Of a DNA stretch of 64,000 nt, positions 56,157-64,000 are shown piece after piece. A program made the translations under genes and the position numbers. The DNA comes from Astragalus membranaceus (Eukaryota > Streptophyta > Magnoliopsida > Fabales > Fabaceae): contig CM076854.1 of the NCBI GenBank assembly GCA_039519185.1, positions 14,667,192 through 14,731,191 on the forward strand. The letters are read 5' to 3'. The notes below the pieces were generated by a model. It saw nothing but the letters and a program-made list of their open reading frames with translations. It had not been told where the DNA came from and did no database searches. Position 1 is the first letter of the stretch. Each line of letters begins with the position of its first letter.

Positions 56157-56499
56157 TTTATTTTTGGGTTAAATATGTTTTTAGTCCCTACAAAATCGGC
56201 TTCTTCTAAGTTTAGTCCCTACATTAACGAAATAGGCGTTTTGGTCCTCATCTTATTTTGCCGTTTTCAATTTTAGTCCCTCGTGACTTTTAATAGCGCT
56301 TCAAAACTTTTAATAGCGCTTTTTTGACCTTTTATAAGCGCTATTAAAAGTTTTGAAGCGCTATTAAAAGTCATGAGGGACTAAAATTGAAAACGAAAAA
56401 GTAAGATGAGGACCAAAACGCCTATTTCGTTAATGTAGGGAGTAAACTTAGAAGGAGCCGATTTTGTAGGGACTAAAAACATATTTACCCTTTATTTTT
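56157..56499. mobile_element. Fold-back MITE, Mutator-type, 9-bp target duplication
   Basis: The 325-bp element (56166-56490) begins GGGTTAAATATGTTTTTAGT and ends with its inverted match. TTTATTTTT repeats flank it (56157-56165, 56491-56499). The inverted repeat extends through nearly the whole element, with inner GCGCTATTAAAAG blocks paired around about 56325. A 9-bp duplication fits Mutator-like elements, and this end sequence is common in legumes. It has no coding capacity; transcription would give a long hairpin RNA. Confidence 0.93.
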
Positions 56500-56567
56500 T
56501 GACGACGCGTATAATATTGATTACTTATTAAGAGTTTGCGGAGTCCAACTTTATACTCACAACATAA

Positions 56568-57475
56568 ATGAAACTCCAACCTGTGGAAGAACATGTTTCA
56601 TATTATGTTTTTCATGCTAAGAAGGAGGATCTCAAGTATTGATTTTGATGCATTATGTGATAAAGTATTTAAAGTTGAAACCCCCATATGATCATGAAAC
56701 GAATTTCAGACCATGTATCCTGGAAGAATAATCGACTTTGAGGTAATTTCACTTATTAAGCCATAAAATTTTAAATAGTTATTTGCAAGTTTGTAATATT
56801 TATGTTAGATGATTGCAGATAATTCACATGATGTCCTTTATGACGATTCTGATTATAAGGAATGTTGTGTCGCCAAAAATATGCATGGTCACTCCCTCCT
56901 CGTTTATGGTATCGATTCTGATAAGGATAATAGCTTAAGTATTGCATGCTTATTCATGGTAAGACAAACTAGTTTTCTTACATTATTTTTTTATATGTTT
57001 TGTATAAAGATTTAAATTGTTGTGTCGTGATTGAAGACCTCACCAGCAAGTATGCAAAGTATTTGATGCCTCATTTCAAGAGCTTAAAGCATGTATGACT
57101 TGTGAGTTAAATTTAAAATAAACACATTGTGAAGTTATTTGATTTGTCTAACCCGACATACATGATGTTATAAAATTTATCCGCCAATTGAATATTATTG
57201 TGCCAATTGGTTTCTGATGGTTTCCTCAGTCCATGACCAGATTTTGCACCATCTAGATTCTGACTTTGTAAATGAAGTGCAACACATAGAATATTGCGAT
57301 ATGACCGAGCCAATTGGACAACTTTTTGAAGGATTTTGGTAATAAAATATTTAATTTCTTTTAATCAACTTATATTAATCCTCTTCATATATATATACAC
57401 ACCTTTCAATAACACGTGATACTTGCAATTTGCTATAAATAGGTATTTGTACATGTGATACTTGCAATAACATTA
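56568..57475 (+). repeat. 1.44-kb tandem repeat, unit G (truncated)
   Basis: Starts ATGAAACTCCAACCTGTGG, very like unit F. It carries an exon-like segment at 56819-56958 and ends near ATACTTGCAATAACATTA, where the array stops. Confidence 0.83.
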
Positions 57476-58149
57476 TAATCTAAATAGTGCATGTGTGATA
57501 AACTCTCATAGAAACCTCAAGGTCATGCATAACCAATAGAGGGTGTAACGGAGGCCTTATCTGAAGACCCGAATTCAGGCTTCCGTAAATCCGCTTTTCC
57601 ACTACTCTCAAACTACCAAGGTAGCATCATAAAATTTTTATCACCTAAGAATTAACTAGCAAGTTCACACAGTAATATCTCGTTAATACTTACCTCTATA
57701 AACGACCAACACACAATTCTAAAAACCGGAGGAAAATTCACACATCAATACCAATTCGATTATTAAACTTGATATTACGGCGTATTCTCTTATTCATAAT
57801 AATTCGTCTAAAAACCGGAGGCAAGTTTACACAACAATACCAATCTGATTATTAATTTGAATATTACGACTTATCCTCATATTCATAATAATTCTAATGT
57901 GTCTTAATCATTCTAATAAAAAACCCTAATGAAATGGTATTTTGAAGGGGATCACATAGGGCTAAAGTGGCCTAAACATCAAACAAGTTATTTAGTAATT
58001 CCTAAGTCCTTAGTAACTGTTATAATTCATAATCACAACCTATTATTATCCTAATATAAATGTAGATGTTTTCATTAGCTTTCAATGTATCCGAGAACGC
58101 CTCAATCGGGTTCTTGGATCAAAAGTTATGACTAAAACTATTTAGATAA
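57476..58149. other. Unassigned sequence with a short tandem duplication
   Basis: AT-rich sequence with two copies of an 86-90-bp unit (57715-57800, 57801-57889; AAAAACCGGAGG near each start). The last part (ATCAAAAGTTATGACTAAAA) recalls chromovirus LTRs. No coding sequence seen. Probably a truncated Gypsy LTR cut by the Ogre-like element. Confidence 0.4.
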
Positions 58150-61100
58150 TGTTGCGCCCGAAAAAGTCCCCGAGGGAGAACCTTCCTCGTTCACAACTTT
58201 TCCTAAGACAATGAAGCCGCCACCAATATTTATTAAGGAAAATATTAGGAAAACATTTTTTGGAAAGCGATTGGTCTTGCGAAACTAGAGAATAGGGTTC
58301 GGGGGTCAGTTACGCGCAGGGAAGGTGTTAGCACCCCACACGTCCTCTCTACTGAGAGGGAACCTTTAATTAAATGTGTGGTTTTAGTGTGTTGACTTGA
58401 AAATACTTAATTTTGCCTCTCTACTTCTTATTGAAAAATTCTTAATGAAAATCTTTACTTATTATGAAAAAAGGGGGAAAAATGAGTTTTTAGAAAAAAA
58501 AACGCTTGACGGGACATAGCCCGCTCTTACGTATCTCCCGGTGCGATGGAGAACTCAAAGCTACGTAGTTCTTCCTTGTCTTTTTGAAAAGTTTTTGTTT
58601 TTTATCTTTTTTAGTGAGTTTTTGAAATAGGACGAGCATTAGCGAATGATTAAACTAGCAGAGGCTATGATGGATCACCACTAAATACTCAAAAAGAGAG
58701 TTGTACCGCTAGTCAAACGAACAAAGGTTCTGATGGACTATCAATAACAACCGGTTTTTATTATCTTTTTTGAAAGTGATTTTCGAAAGAGATTGATTTG
58801 CACGATGATCAAACTAACAAAGGTTATGATGGATCATCATTTATTATTCTTTTGGGAAAAAGACATCGCCACTAATGGCTAGACGAACAAAGGTTCTGGT
58901 TAGCCACTAGCGACGATGGGTTGAAAATGATTTTAGAAAGGAAAAGGTTTTTGTTCTGAAAATGATCTTGGTTTGCAAAAGTGATTCTTTTTTGTTATGG
59001 GAATAACTCTTTTCTTTTTGTTATGCAAATGCTAATTTTTATGGTTGCGCTTGACGAGAATGTGCCCGCTCCTATGTATCCCAAATGGGAATCAAAGCGA
59101 CGTAGTTCTAACGAGCCTTAAAAATGAAAATCTTTTGCTTTGGTTTTTTAAAAAAAGGAGGACGTTCATAATGATCAAACTAACAAAGGTTATGGGTGAT
59201 CATTACTAGAACCCACTTAAGTGCATGTAAAAATCTCTTTTGAAAAATGAAAGCCTTCATGATGACCAAACTAACCATGGTTATGGGTGGCCATCACCGG
59301 CACTTGCTATGACTTTTGATGTTTAGGAAAATATCCTTTGGAATTGAAAGCGTTCATGATAACCAAACTAACGAAGGTTATGGGTGATTATCACTAGTAG
59401 CTTATGCATATGAAAACATCTTTTTGAAACTTAGGCTCTTAGGACAATCAAACTAACAAAGGTTATGGGTGATTGTCACTAATGACCATTTTCATGCTAA
59501 ACTATTTAGAAAAGAAAACAACGAATGCAAAAAGATTTGGAGATTCAAGCGGGGCACAATCATTGAAATCGAATCCTTAGGCAAACAACAACATGGTCAT
59601 AACTTGCAATTAATCTCATTTGAATTCTTGAGAAAACACTAGCCTAGACTAAACATATTAAACCACAACACATAAATAGGCAAAGAAGGAACTTGAATTG
59701 GGCATTAAGCAAAAATGCAAGAGTGGGCAAGATTGAACCTAAATGCACATCTAGTGGAAGATTCTAGGCGAGAACCATACTCAAATATTTCTACAAAACG
59801 CAAGGGAATCTAAATGCACATCTAGTGGAAGATGCAATGTGAGGAATGGGCCTATCTAAGTATTAATGATCCCACATGGGAGTAGACAAGGAAGTGGTAG
59901 GCACAAATGAATTCAAAAGAGTAGCCTCGAGCATGATCATTGGCAAACCCTAAACAAGCAAGTCATCTTAACAATCAAAACACCAAAGCATGTTGAATCA
60001 CTTTGGTCAATCCTCAACACTTAAATTAGTGTGCGCAAGTGCACAAGTGTGAATCTTCTTGCCAATCATCAACTTAAACAACATATAGACTAAAAGGTTT
60101 GAATCATATAGAACAATCCTCATCACTTTAGGCAATGTGCACTAGGCACAAGTGAGAATCATATTGCTTATCATCAACTTGAGACAATAAGCAAACATAT
60201 AAAAACTCTATTTATTCTTCATGACTTGCGAAACCAATACATAGTCAAACCATAAATTTATTCATCAAACTCCCAAAATCAAGCAAGCAAAAGATACTAA
60301 CAAGATTTAGGAACAATTAATCACATAATTTAAATGCTAAAACCTCAAATCAACATTTATTCTCAAACTCTTTACTTTGTGCGAAATCTATGTGAGAAAA
60401 GAAATTTGCAAACCTAAACAAAGTATCTTAGCATGAAAACACTAAAATCAAATATCTACAACATGATTAAGCCCCACCAAGCAAAGAGAAACAACAAAAT
60501 CAAATTAAAGCTAACTTTAATAGGATATGCGAACCAAACAACACATGAAACAACAATTTTATTTCACAACAAATGCAAAAAATCAACACAAAACAACATG
60601 ACTCAATTTATTCAAGAGTGAGAGGCACCTTAAACACCCAAGCCTCCCTAAGTGCTTGTCAATAGTGTTTAAGGCTCCTCTCACCAACAACAACAAGCTA
60701 CATTTTAAACAAAATGATGATGATATGTGAAATGCAAAGTGAAGAGGAAAATGGGTTTTAATGCAAAAGGGTTGAAGATGATGCAAGGGTTTGAAAGTTT
60801 TTACCTCAAATCCAAGCTAGAAAATGCAATGAGATGAAGAAAATAGAAACCAAATCAACAAGAACCTCCAAGGAACTTCAACTCCAACCCAAAAAAAAGC
60901 TTGATGAAAAACCTTCCTTGATGATGATGTTTGATCTTGAATGGAAAATGGAGAAGATATATGAAAGAGGGATGAGAATGAAGTGAGATGGTGGTGTTTG
61001 GGTGAAGAGGAAATCAAAAATGGATGAAGGAAGGGAGTAGGGAGGCCACGGTTTTGGGAGAGAAAAGGGGAGGTTTTTGGTGTGCTAGGGTTTTTTTGTG

Positions 61101-61837
61101 TAGGAGAAAATGGGAAGGTTCCTTTGAGATGAAAGAAAAACAAGAGGGAGTGAGGGAGAGGAGAGGCTACGGTTTTGTGTGGTCTTTTTGGAGGAGAGGA
61201 GTGAGTTGTTCTTCTTGAATTCCCTTGGGAGGCCAAAGATCTAATGGGTTTAAAGTTGTGAGAGGGAAGTAAAGAAATTAGTGTGTATTTAGTGGTGTGG
61301 ATAGAAGGAAGGTAAAAAATATGTTGTGTATTGAATGTTATTGGACTCAAAGGTATGCTTGTCATGATGAAAGGCTTGATGTGGGCTGATGGTGATGGTG
61401 GCGTGGAGCATGAGGATGGAGTGAGGGAGGTAGTTTGCTTGCAAAACTAGTGCTTACTTTAGCCAAAAATGGATAAAAGCAAAAAGCACCTAAAATGAAT
61501 TAGCCCTAATTCTAAAAATACAATAAGCATCCAATATTATTTTATTATTCATTTTTTTATTTTGATTTCAGATTTCTATTTTTAATTATACATATTTTTG
61601 AGCCTTTTTGAAAGCGAGAGAAAAAAAAACCGTTATAATTGACCAAAATACCCTTTTTGGCTCTAAAACCCTAATTTGCCCGAAAAATGCGTTCCAACCC
61701 TAAAAATGATTTCAAGAACCTTGGAATGCCTTCTAGGATCCGAAATGCAGTGCATAAGGCTCTTCGCTCTTCAATTTATTTATTTTTTGTGGAAAATTAG
61801 GGTTTTGACCTAAGCCGGACAAAATTGGGGTATGACA
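58150..61837 (-). repeat. Ogre-like element, 3' LTR (3688 bp)
   Basis: Begins TGTTGCGCCCG and ends GGGGTATGACA. In element sense it opens TGTCATACCCCAATTTTG, a typical Ogre/Tat LTR start. The minus strand beyond its right end reads AAAGAGGGGCAGT, a purine tract, so this is the 3' LTR of a minus-sense element running off the window. It contains the hairpin array (58645-59480). A pyrimidine-rich leader-like region in element sense (about 60820-61290) follows a weak TATA-like CTAAATAC. Short frames inside, such as 60817-61365, are low-complexity and not genes. Confidence 0.82.
58645..59480 (-). repeat. Array of eight related hairpins in the Ogre-like LTR
   Basis: Units at about 58645-58679, 58707-58744, 58803-58840, 58871-58910, 59169-59205, 59261-59295, 59357-59393 and 59443-59478. 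Each has an outer stem, a spacer AAC or GAC, an inner stem of the TAAC/GTTA type, a 4-base loop (mostly AAAG), a spacer TGGG/TGAT, and the outer stem partner. Stem sequences differ between units yet stay paired; several remaining mismatches are G-U pairs when read on the element's sense (minus) strand. Confidence 0.8.
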
Positions 61838-62012
61838 ACTGCCCCTCTTTATTTGGATTTTACCAAGAAATATGAATTGCGCGAGACATATTTCGAAGGT
61901 AAAATAGAAATAAAGAATTCAGAAATTATACCAATTTTGTCCATTTGGAGAAACCCGAATTTCCCTCTTTGTTTTTGTTTTTGGAAAGATAGACACTTTC
62001 GTGTTGATGCGA

Positions 62013-62169
62013 AAACAGTAAATGAACACTGACGTGCAGACAGAAAAGGTAAAATGGGCACTTGCGTGCAGGCAGAAAAGTAAAATGGGCACTTGGCGTG
62101 CAGACAGAAAAGTAAAATGGGCACTTGGCGTGCAGACAGAAAAGTAAAATGGGCACTTGGCGTGCAAAA
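62013..62169. repeat. 31-32-bp tandem repeat in the Ogre-like 3' region
   Basis: Units GTAAAATGGGCACTTGGCGT plus GCAGACAGAAAA start at 62049, 62080, 62112 and 62144, with a diverged unit before (GTAAATGAACACTGACGTG). Two more diverged units lie at about 63388-63450. Confidence 0.92.
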
Positions 62170-62480
62170 AGCGGTAAATTGCCCAGGCTGCCTAAAACCT
62201 GTAATCCTTAAACGAACTCTTGACGAATCCGAGTTTGCACGTGGCTTTGAGGAGCACGCTCTTCCTGTTGGTCTTTCGAGCGACCGGGGGGATCATTATC
62301 AGCTCCGGAACTGATATACAGATCAATGCACGGCGTCCACTGTATCTTAGGCTCGATACAACTATTCCGTTGCGCCTCGCATGGGGCTGCGGTCCATCGT
62401 GTTGCTCGTACGCGATGTGAGACCTGGGCAGAAGGGAGCGATGATCTCTCTGGGCTCCAATCCGCAATGCGCGCCTGAGC

Positions 62481-62692
62481 GCTCTCTTTTCTTTTCTTTT
62501 TTTCTTTTCTTTTCTCTTTTCTTTTTTCTCTTCTCTCTTTTCTTTTTCCTCTTTTCTTTTCTTTTCTGTTTCTTTTTTCTTTTCTCTCTTTTCTTTTTTC
62601 TCTTTTCTTTTCTTTTCTGTTTCTTTTTTCTTTTTTTCTTTTCTCTCTTTTCTTTTTTCTCTTTTCTTTTCTTTTCTGTTTCTTTTTTTTTC
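62481..62692. repeat. Pyrimidine tract (CTTTT-type)
   Basis: Almost pure C/T on the plus strand, built of a roughly 50-60-bp unit (TTTTCTCTCTTTTC ... TTTTCTGTTTC) repeated three times. Frames across it are Lys/Arg/Glu-rich artefacts. Confidence 0.93.
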
Positions 62693-64000
62693 TGAGCTCT
62701 CCCAACTCGGGGGAGCATTTTCTGGAATATGGGGCGAGGGCTAACACCGAAGTGCTCATCCTCTCTTTGTACCTGCACCTGAAAATGAACAAATGCACGC
62801 AATGCAAATGCCATGATTACTGTTTTCTTTTTTCTTATGATGAATGTAATGCAAACGTCTGAATTTCCTTTTTTGTCTTGCTCTTTTTATGAAGTGCTGG
62901 TATGCGAATGCAGAATTTTGGTGTTTGATGATATGTAATGCTCTTGTGTTTTGATGAAATGGCAGATGACATGCAATGGAAAACTTTTCCTTCCTTGCCT
63001 TTTTTCTATGAAATGTGAATATTGCTATGAAATGATGAATGACATGGGATGTTTTAGCTTTCTTTTCTTCTATGAGATGCAAGTACTGATGTGACGCAAC
63101 TGTATTGCTTTGATATTTGATGGGATGATGAATTTTGGTTCTTTTTGTTTTATGGAATGCAAACATTACTATGATGTAGACGACACTAAATGTTTTCGTT
63201 TGTCTTCTTTTTTTTTTTTGGCATAGGGACCTTAGGATTCTTGAGTGATCAATTCAAGTGTCCTATCGTGATGACTATTTCGAATGTACATTCGACTTAG
63301 TCTCCTATTTATTGAAAATGATTTTGTATTTTGAGACTTGATTTGATGTCCGATGCAATGATGATGAATGCTTGGTTCGCTAGAAAGAAAACAGTAAATG
63401 AACACTTGGCGTGCTGATGAGAAAGCAGTAAATGAACACTTAGCGTGATTTTAATGAACCACTTGGGACCCGAGGGCATTTGAACTCCGAACTGAAGGAG
63501 TGACTGGGAACGAGATTTTGAGACTGACAAGTTCAGGATGACTGACTTGAGAATTAGATTGAAGATTGACACTTGAAGTGCTGATTCTTAGAACTAAGCA
63601 TGAGGATTAACATCTTGTGTTCATCCGCATTTTGCTTAGCAATGCAATGAATGACACATGTAATGCAGACGTATGCCATGATTGATGTCTTGAATATTAT
63701 GGAGTGCTTTTGTTCTTTTGTATCTGCTTCTTCTTTGTAGTTTATGAAATGCAAATACCAACATAATGCTTTGATGTTTGAATGCAAGTGTATGCGGTGA
63801 TTGATGCTTTGATGAATGGAATGCTCCTGTTCTAACTTCTGTTTGTTTCTTTTTGCTTCTTCTATGAAATGCAAACATTAATATGATGCAATGCTCTGAT
63901 GTTTGATGCAATGATTTTTGTTCTTTTTCTTTTATGGAAATGCTAACGTTAATATGATGCAAATGCACCGCTTTAATGTTTGAGGATTGAATGACAAAGG

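Larger units (their letters stand above)
55145..56567 (+). repeat. 1.44-kb tandem repeat, unit F (with MITE)
   Basis: Starts inside the unit at ACCCTCATATGTTCACG and runs to ACAACATAA. It holds the best preserved exon-like segments (55284-55423 and about 55574-55809), an (AT)n run (about 55854-55875) and the MITE at 56166-56490. Confidence 0.85.
61838..64000 (-). mobile_element. Ogre-like element, 3' untranslated region (no pol in window)
   Basis: Sequence inside the 3' LTR, upstream in element sense. It holds a 31-32-bp tandem repeat (62013-62169), a 210-bp pyrimidine tract (62481-62692), and then degenerate repeats with ATGCAAAC-type phrases to the window end (about 62790-64000). No protease, RT or integrase motif is visible. 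In Ogre-type elements the region between pol and the 3' LTR is known to be variable and rich in tandem repeats, which fits. The region 62170-62480 is GC-richer; its minus-strand frame (to 62208) has no recognised domain. Confidence 0.65.

Noticed and set aside
60817..61365. 182-residue minus-strand frame in the Ogre-like LTR
   Set aside because: Ser/Pro/His-rich translation of a pyrimidine-rich LTR leader; no domain, and it lies wholly in the LTR.
51186..61837. The two Ogre-like LTRs as a pair bounding one element
   Set aside because: The left one has its own TATGT duplication, the lengths and sequences differ strongly, and the DNA between them is the tandem repeat array.
62208..62807. 199-residue minus-strand Lys/Arg/Glu-rich frame
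   Set aside because: Mostly the translation of the pyrimidine tract at 62481-62692; the remainder shows no domain.

Overview
The window is plant nuclear DNA from a repeat-rich genome, most likely a legume (Fabaceae). The clues are a Cyclops/Calypso-type Athila pol, an Ogre-like LTR with tandem repeats in its 3' flank, and a fold-back MITE ending GGGTTAAATATG of a kind common in legumes. I found no convincing intact host gene, no tRNA or rRNA gene and no CRISPR. Almost every stretch belongs to a transposable element or to one tandem repeat family. The only long intact reading frames are a 1453-residue Gag-Pol (35836-40197, minus) and a 566-residue Gag (23795-25495, minus).

Layout. 1-5373: a Ty1/copia element (Copia-1) cut by the window edge, with decayed gag and part of pol. 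5374-6635: unassigned DNA, then a Gypsy LTR fragment. 6636-57475: a head-to-tail array of about seven units (A-G) of a repeat about 1.44 kb long, opened by many insertions. Unit C holds a copia-type solo LTR (9749-10598) and a hAT-type element (10708-11870). Unit E was split by a 36-kb stack (14708-51015) and again by an Ogre-like solo LTR (51186-54317). Unit F holds a fold-back MITE (56166-56490). 57476-58149 is unassigned. From 58150 to the window end is the 3' LTR and 3' flank of a minus-sense Ogre-like element.

The stack has four levels, nearly every junction marked by a 5-bp target-site duplication (TSD). Level 1 is an Athila-type element (14708-51015). It carries a copia solo LTR S1 (17281-32613), an intact Tekay-type Gypsy element (33320-42850) and two solo LTRs of an Athila-type family (43638-45038, 47363-48785). 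S1 was split by a decayed Gypsy element (Gypsy-II, 18368-32267). Gypsy-II in turn holds a second copia solo LTR S2 (18525-19962) and a gag-only copia element (21129-27458).

The most interesting signals are not genes. (i) Three copia families carry arrays of the palindrome AATCGATT just upstream of the LTR TATA box, at about 32-bp steps, with exceptions of 21 and 53 bp, so close to whole DNA helical turns. (ii) The Ogre-like LTR holds eight short hairpins whose stems change in a compensatory way. (iii) Athila and Tekay elements each carry their own short palindrome in many copies. (iv) Several copies moved recently while lacking a working pol, which implies help in trans.
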